A DNA stretch of 64,000 nt, taken from Hsuehochloa calcarea (lineage: Eukaryota > Streptophyta > Magnoliopsida > Poales > Poaceae). Both the position numbers and the translations under genes were made by a program. Below are positions 21,306 to 31,900 of this stretch, in pieces. Location of the stretch: NCBI GenBank assembly GCA_036346395.1, contig CM070602.1:16439098-16503097 (forward strand), given 5' to 3'. The notes below the pieces were generated by a model. That model worked only from the letters and a program-made list of their open reading frames with translations. It ran no database searches and had not been told where the DNA came from. Positions within the stretch are counted from its first letter, which is position 1, and each line of letters starts with the position of its first letter.

Positions 21306-22068
21306 TGTTAGAAAAATAGGGTAAAAGCGAGACACGAATTTTACGTGGAAAACCCTTGCGGGAAAAAACCACGGGCGCCAACCGGCGATGATCACTATAT
21401 GTGGAGAGTTTACAAATCGCTCGGGATTACAATGAAGCGGCGTACTTCATATGAGGCATACAAGATGTATATATAGAGGTAAAGGACGTAGAGTCCAAGT
21501 CGGACACTTGTCCGCTAAAATAGAAATCAATCCGAACTCTTCCAGATAAGATAATTCGGATCACAATTTCAACATCGGGGACGCCGCCGTTCAGCCATCT
21601 GATCCTGTCGGATGCGCACGACTTGGCCTTGTCGACGACGATCTTGATGACCGGGCACACCAGCCAGCCGACCGCCTCCACCATCTCGCCGGCCGGTCGG
21701 AGACCCAGGCTGCGGGCGTTTAGGGGTGAGGAGCGTGCGGTTGACGACGGACAGTGAGGAGTGTTGGAGTCAACGGCTGGGGGGAGCCGCCGTGCCACGC
21801 TCACTGGTTCGTGGGATTTCTGTCGTTTAGGCCGAGGAAATTTCGGTTGTATTTGGCTTTTTTCCGGGCTCCTTCCAGCGGCGGAGAGAGCATTTTCTGA
21901 CTGACTCGCGGCGCTAGCGACGCGGAGAGGTTTGGAATGCTGCGTCTGCGTGGAACGCTCCACGTGGTTTGGTTGCGTCCAGAGGCGGTCAGGTGGGTTG
22001 TCCAGGCCAGTCCGACCTACGACATTGTTGTTCAATCCACACTGTTTACAGATCAAAACAGTACAACA
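21306..22068 (-). repeat. 5' LTR of the minus-strand Copia element (about 763 bp)
   Basis: On the + strand it reads TGTTAGAAAAATAGGG ... AAACAGTACAACA. It includes GTGGAAAACCCTTGCGGG, a segment commonly seen near the 3' end of plant Copia LTRs. The outer boundary is inferred from TG/CA and is approximate. Confidence 0.72.
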
Positions 22069-22200
22069 TAAAAACTTGTGTTGTGTTTAGGCGGTACCCC
22101 TAGTATGATGGGCCGGTTTAGACTGACACAAATAGTATCGGACCGTACCAGGCACGACACGAAGCCGACATGGCCTGTTTAGAACGCGTGCGAAGATGCT
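22069..22200. other. Short spacer with CACGACACG-type repeat
   Basis: It contains GGTACC..GGGCCGGTTTAG and CGTACCAGGCACGACACGAA, related in style to the repeats at 43000-43128 and 57747-58085. No coding is seen. Confidence 0.45.
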
Positions 22201-22289
22201 GAGACGGTGAGCCGACCGAGGGAGGAGGTGAGGAGGCGTCGGCTCAAAGGAAGGAGAAGGAGCAGTGAAGGGCGCACGGATACAGTCCC

Positions 22290-22999
22290 GACGTCCTACC
22301 CTCTAGCACTCATGCTACGGAACAAGGGCGTCTCGGACCGAATAGGCAAGTGGGCAGCCGAGCTAGTGCCCTTCTACCTCACCTTCGTGGCACACATGAC
22401 CATCAAGTCACAGGCCCTCGCCGACTTCATCGATGAGTGGACACCCCAATCCGAAGAACAAACCCCAAGTGGATCGAGGTCCCGTGGACAATCCACACCA
22501 ACGGATCTTGGTGCACCGTGGGGGCTGGGGCGGCGGCCATCCTGGTCGTCCCAGACAGGTGAAGCATGTCACATGCCGCTCGCCTCAACTTCCCGACAAC
22601 AAACACCTCCTCAGCATACGAAGCCCTGCTGTTGGGCCTCTGCAAAGCAAAGGTGTTGGGAGCAAATCACATAATCGTCAAGAGTGACTCCTGTCTCATG
22701 GCGGGACACTTCGACAAATCATTCACGGCCAGGGGCCCAGAGATGGTCAGATACCTAACAGCGGCGCGTATGGCAGCCAAGCACCTCCTCAGCATCACCA
22801 TCCAAACCATCCCAAGAGGTAACAACGAGGTGACCGACAAGCTCGCAAAGCTGGCCAGCTCTGCTGAGCGCCCTCCACTAGACATCTTCTATGAGATACT
22901 ATGGGTCCCCTCGACAGCGCCCGAAGCACTGGAGGTCAGGCCTGAAGGACCAGCGGTGAACAGATCAAGCCTTGTGCTCCTTATTGATGAAGCTGACTG
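22290..22999 (+). pseudogene. Tat2 RT end and RNase H domains
   Basis: LMLRNKGVSDRIGKWAAELVPFYLTFVAHMTIKSQALADFIDEWTP (about 22310-22445) is the classic Tat connection between the two RNase H units. After a frame change the second RNase H reads HAARLNFPTTNTSSAYEALLLGLCKAKVLGANHIIVKSDSCLMAGHFDKSFTARGPEMVRYL, with the catalytic E of YEALLLGL and the D of KSDS. It ends ITIQTIPRGNNEVTDKLAKLASS, the conserved H/D-region helix. There is one frameshift near 22450 and a stop near 22560. The extra RNase H is diagnostic for Tat among plant Gypsy lineages. Confidence 0.85.
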
Positions 23000-24240
23000 A
23001 TAGGACACCATCACCAAATACCTCGTAGGCGAAGAGCCCAAAGATACCGCTGAATCAAAGCACCTCCAGCACAGAGCCCGGAATTACCGCATCATCAAGG
23101 GCCAACTATATAAGGGAGGCATCTACACTCCCTTATTGCGATGCATATCCCAACAAGAGGACCAATCCCTCCTAAAGGCCATCCACAAGAGGCCCTATGG
23201 CACGCATCAAGCACCCTGAGGCCTCGTGGCAAGGGCCTTCCTCCAAGGCTTTTATTGGCCAACAGCGCTCCATGATGCACAAGATCTCGTCCAACGATGC
23301 CAGGGGTGCCAGCGGGCTGGTGTCAACTCGAAGACACCAACGGTCCCGCTGCAGCCCCTACCTCCGCTCTGGCCCTTTGCAAGACGGGGCTTGACATCAT
23401 CGGCCCATTCCTAGTGGCCAAGAGCAATCTCCGCTTCGAATTTGTCGCCATAGATTATTTCTCTAGGTGGATAGGCCAAGCCAGTAGGTAAAATCACGGC
23501 TGCCGTAGCACAGCAGTTCGAATGGAGAAACATCATTTGCAGATATAGGGTGCCACGCAACATTGTCACTAATAGTGGCACCTAGTTTGACTCGGTGTCC
23601 TTCAGAGCATTCTGCCAAGGCCTGGGAACAAGAATATGCTTCGCATCAGTAGTACATCACGAGTCCAACGGGGCGGTCGAGCGAGCCAATGGCAATCTAC
23701 TGGCGGGGCTGACAAAGCGCCTCATGGGCTTGCCGAAGGGACTCTGGCCCAAAGAACTCCAGAAATCCCTATGGGCACTCCGAACCTCACCAACTGGGGC
23801 CACATGCTTCTCGCCATTCAAGTTCTTTTTCGATGACAAAGACATGACCTCGGGGAGCTTGCGGCCAAGTCCCTCCGTGCAGCAGAAGATAGCGAGCCCG
23901 TGGGCCAGGGGATCTCCCTCGACCTCCTCGAAGAACATCGCGTGCAAGCCATATCGACCATGGCAAAGTACACTAAAGGTGTCGCACAGGCATACAACAA
24001 GAAGGTCAAGGTCCGCCCCCTAGCGCCAAGCAACATGGTCCTCAAGCGAGCAACAAATCCCACAACCACAGGCAAGATCGAGTCCAAGTGGGAAGGGCCA
24101 TAAAAAATCACCCGCAACACAAGGGCTAGCTCCTGCTACATCGCGACGCCAGAGGGATGACAGCTAGACCACACATGGAACACCAAGAGCCTCCGCAAGT
24201 TTTATCCATATGGCTGCCCATGTATAGAAACCCGATTGTG
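23000..24240 (+). pseudogene. Tat2 integrase, multiply broken
   Basis: The HHCC zinc-binding region is legible (HKRPYGTHQA ... CQGCQRAG, 23185-23310). The catalytic core has GLDIIGPFLVAKSNLRFEFVAIDYFSRWI (first D intact). The second catalytic site reads IVTNSGTxFDS, where relatives have DNGTQF, so the aspartate is replaced by asparagine (about 23565). The glutamate motif HHESNGAVERANGNLLAGLTKRL is intact (about 23660-23720). ELQKSLWALRTSPTGATCFSPFKFFF and a C-terminal segment KVRPLAPSNMVLKR follow. There are at least three frame breaks. It is inactive both by frame and by active-site change. Confidence 0.86.
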
Positions 24241-24329
24241 ACTGGAGTATCACTGCCCCACTGTTGAAAAGAGGCGGGAGGCATGTACGAAAAGCACTAT
24301 GTACGGATTGACACTTTTGCCACAATTAA

Positions 24330-24860
24330 TGCAAAACACCGCACTTGGCTCATATGCCCCGGTGCACACCGAGGCCCTCTGCAGGCCTGAGTATATAAAC
24401 GAAGACACCATGCATGACTCATGAGCCCCGATGCGCACCGAGGCCCTCCGCGGGCCTGAGTGTATAAACAAAGGCACCGCGCATGGCTTATAAGCCCTAG
24501 TGCACAACCAGGCCCTCCGCAGGCCTGAGTGTATTAATGAAGACATCGCGCATGGCTCATAAGCCCCGGTGCACACCTAGGCCCTCCGCGGGCCTGTGTA
24601 CAAACAAACACCGCGCATGGCTCATAAGCCTCCGTGCACACCTAAGCCCTCCATAGGCTTGAATGTATAAACAAAGACAGCACGCATGGCTCATAAGCCC
24701 CGGTGCACACTCAGGCCCTCCACAGGCCTGAGTTTATAAATGAAGACAATACACATGGTTCATATGCCCTAGCGCACACCAATGCCCCCCCGCAGACACG
24801 AGTGCATAGACGAAGATGTCACGCATAGCTCAAGACCCGGCGCACCATACTTGGCCCTGA
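24330..24860 (+). repeat. Tandem array of about 65-70 bp units, 7-8 copies
   Basis: CGCATGGCTCATAAGCCCC-like phrases recur near 24408, 24477, 24548, 24612, 24681, 24751 and 24820. Each is followed by GTGCACACC..GGCCCTCC.CAGGCCTGAGTGTATAAA. Inverted arms AGGCC/GGCCT occur in each unit. The array starts right after the integrase stop. Confidence 0.88.
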
Positions 24861-24889
24861 GCACGAGGATACACAGAGGGGGGCACACT

Positions 24890-25305
24890 GGTCTTCACCT
24901 CCCCCTCGCAAAATACATAGTTAGGGCTCCCCTGGAGCCCTATCTAAAAAAGTATGAGGACGACGCTAGGCTTCGCCTCTCCCTCGCAAAATATACAGTT
25001 AGGGCTCCCCAGAGCCCTATCTAAAAAAGTATGGGGGCAGCACTAGGTTTCGGCTCCCACTCGCAAAAAAGTTAGAGCACCCCCGAAGCCCTAGCTAAAA
25101 AAGTATGGGGGACAGCGCTAGGATTCACCTCCTCCTCATAAAAAAAGTTAGGGCCCCCCGGAGCCCTATCTAAAAAAGTATAGGGCACGGCGCTAGGTTT
25201 CGCCTTCTCCTCACAAAAAAGGGCTCCCCGAAGCCCTATTTAAAAAAGTATGGGGGACGACGCAAGGCTTTGTCTCCCCCTTGCAAAAAAGTTAGGTCTC
25301 CCAGG
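24890..25305 (+). repeat. Left part of the 70-80 bp hairpin array of Tat2
   Basis: About five units carry TTAGGGCTCC..GGAGCCCTAT (inverted repeat AGGGCTCC/GGAGCCCT), CTAAAAAAGTATGGGG, and GCGCTAGGCTTCGCCTCCCC with CTCGCAAAAAA. The array is cut at 25305 by L-family sequence and resumes at about 27823. Confidence 0.9.
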
Positions 25306-27822
25306 ACGTATTTGTGTAGTCTCATTTGGATATAAAGGTGAAACACAACAAGGTATGCAATCGACATCTCTATTTTATATAATGTTGCATTTCTCGGATC
25401 CAAAATATAGGATTGAACTCAACCATAAGTCAAGCTTGAATATGTGCATATGAGCTTATTACACATTTGTGTATGCACACATTTAGGGGGAGTTTTATCC
25501 TATACTTTGTGGTTTCATTAGTATTGATCCATATTCCATTTTCCACATATACTAAGGATCTTTACGTTGAAACAAAACCTTTGAGTATACAAAACTTGTG
25601 TAGTTCGTATATACTCATGTTATGTATATATAGAACTTGTGTAGTTCTTGTATACTCATGTTAGAGTATATATATAACTTGTGTAGTTTATATATACTCA
25701 AATTGTTCTCTCATTTATCTTCATTAAATTTATGAGAATTTAAGTGGTTATCATCAATTACCAAAGAGGGAAAGATTGAGGTATCTTGTCCCACCATTAT
25801 GAGTTAATGGTATGATGTGGTAATTAATGATAATCACATTATGGAACTAACATTTTCCATGAGTTGGATATATAGGTTATGTTCCAGGATGATGAAGACT
25901 TGGGATGATCATGAGTTGATCATCAAGTCAAAGAGCTTGGTGTATATGATGCATCATGAGTTGATGCTTATCAAGAAGAAATGATCATGAGTTGATCATC
26001 AAGACAAGAGAAGACCAATCATCATGTGTTGATGGAGGTCAAGTGAAGGATTGCATCATGTGTTGATGCATGTGAAGACTCGGGATGGAGAAATCATCAT
26101 GTGTTGATGATGTTCAAGACAAGATCCCGAAGTGAAGAAATCATCATATGTTGATGACTGTCAAAGTTAAAGACCCGGACTTGAAGTGTTGATGTGCGTC
26201 ATCAAGCTTCAAGAAGATGCAAGGCAAAGGTATGACTAGCTAGGGCTAAGGATGTGTTCCTAGTCTTTTACCGGTCTTGGTGTTTGGTTGGAAGACCGGA
26301 TTGCTAGTATAGGTTTGCCGTACTATTAAGAGGGATCTTAACTAGTAGTTTGAGTTAGTCATGTGTTGATAGCTCATTATGTTTGCTCTAGCTCATCTAG
26401 GCATGATGCTATTTATTTGCGAATGTGTTTTGCAAATAATCGAGGCTCATGCATAACCCTTGTAGCATGTGACTTAAGTTTGCAAATGCGTTTTGCAAAT
26501 GGTGAAAGTCCATGTACCTTTTTCCTTGTGGTATGATTCCAAAAGTTGGCAAATGTGTTTTGCAACTTGTTGGGAATCTTGCTTGTGACCCTTGTTGGCA
26601 TGGCTTGTCAATTAGCAAATGTGTTTTGCAATTGAAGTTGTTGAAAAAGCCATTTCCGATTTATCGGATGAACCGTAGGCTTAGCAGCGGTTGTACCGAA
26701 GCGCGGTTGTTCCGGCGGCATGTGAGCGGTTCAACCGTTAGCCTTTTAAATTGAAAATCGTCGATCGCCGATCTCAATCTAACGGCTAGGATTATGGGCC
26801 GCTCGGACCGTCCAAGTGGCAACGCATGTGGATCGTTGGATTAAAATCAAACGGCTCGATCTTGTGTCTTGACCGACCACTAGACAGTAGTCCATCGTGG
26901 CCTTCCACGTGTCATGATCTCGTGGTGATCTGATTTCGTGGGCTGCGGTTGTACCGATGGCTTGAACGGTACGACCGCATCCCGGTTGTTCCGATGATAT
27001 TACGGCGGTTGCAAAATAACAAGATCTGAGTGTAATCTCCTTTGAAAACCTCTTTTGAGAATCGGCCGCATCAAGACGTATAATCGGATGAACCGCAATA
27101 CGGATGTTCCAAATGTATTTGGCGGTTGTAAAATTCGCAACGTATGCAAAATCTCTGGTTTAAAGACCCTGAAATCGGACGATCCGGGTGTTTGCCTGCG
27201 GATGAACCGCAACTAAATCCAACGGCTATATCGGTGCATTTAATGCGTGTAACATAGCCATATCGCGCATTGAGCATAGCGCGGTTGTACCGATGCTAAC
27301 ACGCCGGTTGTTCCGATATGTGCTGAACTTTCGGGAACTTCTTCCCAACGGCTAGTTTTTGTGTGTGGGCTATATATAGCCACCTTGGCCGGTTGTGGGA
27401 GGTTGTTGTTGTTATTGTTAAGTGATACACTCATTCCTTGAGCTAAGAGCAAGCCTCTATTCTCTTTTGTGCATGTGTTGCACTTGGTGAGATTAGAGAG
27501 CAAACCCTAAGTGCATGTGTTGCCTTAGGTAGTGGATTGTGTATCCACGTGAGCGTGGACACTTGATTAGTTCAAGTGAAAGTTCGGATTTGTTACTCTT
27601 GGTGTTTGCCGACACCTAGACGGCGTGGAGGCGTCGTGCTCGGTGACCTTCTCAAGAAGCTTGTGAGAAGGCCCGACGGTTGTGAGTGGTTTGGTGCTCG
27701 CCATCTCCGGAGTGGAGGAAGAGCAACCATAGTTGAGCGAGGTGTTGGTTCGGTTTGGAACCGGTCCAAGTGTTGGACTTACCTCGGAGGTGTGTGCTCA
27801 TTTGAGGAGCCGGAACGCACCT
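25306..27822 (+). mobile_element. L-family LTR-element fragment inside the Tat2 array
   Basis: The + orientation copy has internal sequence 25306-25776 (with ACTTGTGTAGTT..TATACTCATG repeats and a polypurine-like AGAGGGAAAGAT), then an LTR from TGAGGTATCTTG at 25777 to a truncated end near 27822. It is collinear in inverse orientation with 37151-39728 and 47500-48491. It holds repeats of GATCATGAGTTGAT/ATCATGTGTTGAT (25880-26200), CAAATGTGTTTTGCAA (26400-26640) and GCGGTTGTACCG/GGTTGTTCCG (26650-27320). A TATATATAG at 27371 may be its TATA box. It has no coding capacity, so it looks like a non-autonomous element. Neither end is complete. Confidence 0.72.
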
Positions 27823-28745
27823 ATCTAAAAAGTATGGGGATTTGCACTAGGCTTCGCCTCCCCCTCGCAAAGAAAAGTTAGGCCTCTCCGGAGCCCTATC
27901 TAAAAAAGTATAGGGGTCGAAGCTAAGCTTCTAATCCCCCCCCCCACAACAAAAAGATAGGGCTCCCTAGAGCCATATCTAAAAAAGTATGGGGATGGCG
28001 CTAGGCTTTACCTCCCCCTCTGAAAAAAATTAGGGCTCCACCGGAGCCCTATCTAAGAAAGTATAGGGGTGGCGCTAGGCTTTGCCTCACCATCGCAAAA
28101 AAGAAGTATAGGGCTCCGGGGGAGCCTTATCTAAAATCTAAATTAGTATGCGGACGGCGCTAGGCTTCGCCTCCCCCGGAGGTCTATCTAAAAAGTATAG
28201 GGGACAGCGCTAAGCTTCACCTCCCCCTCGCAAGAAAAAGAGTTAGGGCTCCCCCAGAAAAGTATGGGGGACAGCGTGTGGCTTCGTCTCCTTCTAGAAA
28301 AAAAAGTTAGGGATCCCCCGGAGTCCTATCTAAAAAAGTATAGGGGCGGCGCTAGACTTCGCCTCCCCCTCACAAAAAAGTTAGGGCTCCCCTGGAGCCC
28401 TATCTAAAAAAGTATAGGGAACGGCGCTAGGCTTCACCTCCCCCTCGCAACAAAAAGTTAGCGCTCCCCCGGAGCCCTATCTAAAAAAAGTATGTGGGAC
28501 AACGCTAGGCTTCGCCTCCCTTTCGCAAAAAAAGTTATGACTTCCCGGAGGCCTATCTAAAAAAAATATGAGGGACGGCGCTAGGCTTCGCCTCCCCCTC
28601 ACAAAAAGTTAGGGCTCCCCTGGAGCCCTATCTAAAAAATGTATGGGGTGGTGCTAGACTTTGCCCCCTCTCGAAAAAGTCAGGGCTCCCGAGAGCCCCA
28701 TCTAAAAAAGAATTGGGGGTAACATGAGGCTTTGCGCCACCTCAC
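27823..28745 (+). repeat. Right part of the 70-80 bp hairpin array of Tat2
   Basis: About 12-13 further units have the AGGGCTCC..GGAGCCCT inverted repeat and CTATCTAAAAAAGTAT core. Units vary between ATAGGGG and ATGGGGG after the core. Together with 24890-25305 it was one array before L arrived. Confidence 0.9.
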
Positions 28746-28773
28746 AAAAAAGAGACTGTGGAACACGCATGCA

Positions 28774-28935
28774 CCAATGAAATAGGCTTTATTCACCACA
28801 CACAAATACATAAATCTTACAATGAGTAAAGCTAGAAAATAAACAAGGCCCACGACAATGAAATGGCCTTTATTCACCAAAAGCAAATACACAAATCTCA
28901 CAATAAAGCTAAGAGATACACAAGGCACACTTCAA
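28774..28935. repeat. Two-copy 81-bp tandem repeat at the 3' end of the antisense gene
   Basis: Units begin CAATGAAATAGGCTTTATTC (about 28774) and CAATGAAATGGCCTTTATTC (about 28855). On the minus strand this lies just after the coding end of the Tat2 antisense ORF, so it may be its 3' UTR. Confidence 0.75.
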
Positions 28936-28989
28936 TTCAATCAATAAACACGCCAAATATACATAACTACATATTAGACAAGGGCAACG

Positions 28990-31900
28990 GCTACGGTGCT
29001 TCAGCGTAGGACACATCCGGGCGCGGCAACCACTCCCACAACACCTTATCAGAAGGCCTCATCTCAGGTGATGCTCCACAGACCGAGGTCAGAACCGAGG
29101 CGGCAAATCTAGCGCTTGAATTCAAAGGCACGTCCTCGTGTACAACATGGCCTCACTGCTCCCAAAAATAGGCAATCTCGTTGCGAGCGGTGGCGACCTT
29201 GCCCTGGTGAAAGTTCCAAAACTCGTCCATGGTTCCATCTAGATTCCCCAATTTCCCACGCCACTTAGCACCATGGCACACTACACCCCAGTAGCGTAAC
29301 TACAGAGGCCAGATAGATCAAAGACAGTGTTTGGCCTTCGGCTTGCGCAGGGGAGCAGTGACCTTCGATATACGCCCCTTGGAGGCCGAAGCCCTCGCCT
29401 GGTAGTGCATCGCTATAATGGCGGGTCATCCTATGCAAAGCACAGAGTTAAAACGCATAAACAGCGCACAAGGCCAAGCACACAGAACATTCAAAGAACC
29501 CAATTTGCAAATCTCTTATCATTCAAAATCGAAAGTCATTACAAAAAGAGGTCAACCCCCTCTAAACCCGCTCCATCACACAAGAAGCAAAAGGGCGGAT
29601 CGGGGACAAACAAATGTAAACAAAAGGACTATTAGAACTTCAGTACAAGAAACTAAAGTGTTGGGTTGCTTGTGGCAAGAGGAGGGTCACACCTTGTCTC
29701 TAGTGGTGGACCCACTCTCGCCGGTCACTTATATCATCTGCCGGAGCCTTGCCCTCTTTCTTTGTGCCAGCATAGCCGGAGTGACTCCATCGTCGTGTCA
29801 CGACCACGTGGCACCCAAAAGTACTGGGCGAAGACGTTGCTCACCCTTCCCGTCTGCCGCTAGAAAGAAGCAACCGCCGCTGCATACGCCACAGGCACGG
29901 AGCGAGTGCCAAAGGCGTCGACATGTCCGCACCCGACCCTCTGCAGGGAAGCGAACAATGTCGTCTAGGCCGCCTTCGCACAGTGATCTCCATATGCTCA
30001 GGCAACCGACAAACACACCTCCCCAGTGCGGCAAAGGCGCCCAAGGGTGATGTCCATCTCCCCCGAGGTGTGCTTCGAGGGTGGCGGCACGACGTCGAGG
30101 TCAGCCACAGCACCCTCCAGGGATTCCATCACCTCTCACGTTGCCCACGCCATGGAGTGCAAGAGCTCCCGCTCCGCCTCAATCTACATTTCAAGGACAG
30201 CCCAAAAGCTGCAAAACATTCGTACATCTTATTGCAAATCACGACGGTCCCCCTCTAGCTCTGCAACTTTCGCCTCCAGCCCCTCTACCCTCTTGGCCAG
30301 GGCCGTGCGCTCAGCACTCAGAGACTCGCTACGTGCATGCTCTGAAGTGACCAACCCCTGGATCTCCGCAAAGCTGTGCAAAACATCCCCCGCAAGCGTG
30401 CGGGTCTGCATGAAGCATACCATCAAAAAAGAAGAGAAAATGAACAAAACAAGTATACATACTCAAGCTTACCTTTGCGACGTTTGCTTCGATCAACCGG
30501 AACATCCCCTGGAGGGGCATGCTTCAGAACAGCTCCCCCACATAAACCGGGGCGGCAAAGCGAGCAAAATCCTCGCAAACACTCACCGCCCAGGCGCTAA
30601 CCTTGAAGTCATTGGTGCACAGCGGATCAAGATTCACTGTGCCCGCAGCCCCTTTCGCAGGAGCAGGCGAGGCTACCGCCTCGGACCCCCGGGAGCCAGA
30701 GCATCCCCCGTTGTCCCTCTCCCCCTCATCACTCAGGACTACGAAGCACGTAAACGGGTAAAAGGCGAGCAGAAAACTAAAAACACAAGGGGGGAGAGAC
30801 TGACCGGTTGCTTCGTGGCCCGGAGTAGGGGGCACCACCTGGGTGTCCTAAGAACCCTGGCCATACACGTGCAACGGTGTACCACTTGAAGACTCCTCAA
30901 GGTGCAAGCTCACTATGCCAAACGAGCTCGCCCCCCTCTGCAGCCTCCGCGATCACCGCTGGAGAAACCGGCACCCTATCGACGAGGAGCTGCTTGAGCG
31001 AGCATGCTCTACCTACCCCGCGAGGCCCTGCGATGCCCTCTTCGAGGGCCTATCCGCAGCATCTACCCTCACGCCGTTAGGGCAACCCACATCGCCAACC
31101 CCAACGGATCATAGGGGCCTTGTGTCGATTGGCCCCGGTGCATCCAACTCTTCAGGTACATGGGCTCATTTCTCCCTCCCCTCATCGGGGTCCGGGCGCT
31201 CCGCCATGTGAACAACCGGATCCACATAAGCCCGGTTTAGATGCGGCTCGCGCACCACCAGCCCCCGCTTCGCATGCTTCTTGCTGGTATAGGGGCCCCA
31301 GAAGTTGCTCCGTGGCACGTGTGGCCTCGTCGATGGGCATCACTGCAACAATACTAGTACACCTCGTCAAAATAAAAAAATAAAAAAAGAAGAGGGGAAT
31401 CCAAGGCTAAGAACTAACACCTTCGCGACCTGCTACCACGAGGGAGGGAAGATCGCCCCTTGGGTCCCCAAGCTCCACGCTCCAGCCCCGTGCTAGGGGC
31501 CACATCCAGAGTGCTCAGAACTCTTTCTCAAGGTCCCTCGTGGAAAGCCTCCGTGTCACATTGAGTAAGAGGTGGAGTAGCGCCACCTCCCTCGAAGTGA
31601 GCATGATCTCCAGGGTGGCGGTGAGTTGGATAGGCCCTCCGCCCAATCGGAGACCATCACCCACAAGGGACTTGTGGTAGAACCACCTCCGGGTTTAGCC
31701 GGTCTCCTAATGATTCCTGGCCACTAGAGCCTGCGCATACCTAAGAAGTTGACAATGCCGAAGTTCAGCATCTCGCCGATGGTTTTCTTCTTCTTCGTCT
31801 GGCATCGCTCATCGTGGAGGTACGCAAAGAGACGTCCCTCCCCGCTCGTCCCCTTGGAGCGCATCACCCACTTGAAAATGGCAAGCTTGATGAGGGAGTT

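Larger units (their letters stand above)
18827..22068 (-). mobile_element. Copia retrotransposon (Tork/Tnt1-like), 5' portion, cut by Tat1
   Basis: Read on the minus strand: LTR 22068-21306 (TGTTGTACTGTTTTG ... CTATTTTTCTAACA), PBS at 21303-21292, leader, gag from 20570, knuckle, protease, GAG-pre-integrase and the first half of integrase. The integrase frame ends at 18827, where Tat1's LTR begins. RT, RNase H and the other LTR must lie beyond Tat1's left end, outside the window. The gag resembles Tork/Tnt1-type Copia elements, but the sub-lineage is only a moderate call. Confidence 0.87.

Noticed and set aside
21427..22056. 209-codon minus-strand frame MICKQCGLNNNVVGR..
   Set aside because: It falls entirely within the Copia LTR and has no recognisable domain.
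24330..28745. Regular repeats that could suggest a CRISPR-like array or centromeric satellite
   Set aside because: Units are contiguous diverged tandem repeats without unique spacers, in a plant retrotransposon spacer; the copy number is far too low for a satellite.
30026..30889. 287-codon + strand frame, the longest in its area
   Set aside because: It is opposite the Tat2 antisense ORF exons, which show coiled-coil and Transposase_28-like protein and splice sites; the + frame has no domain.
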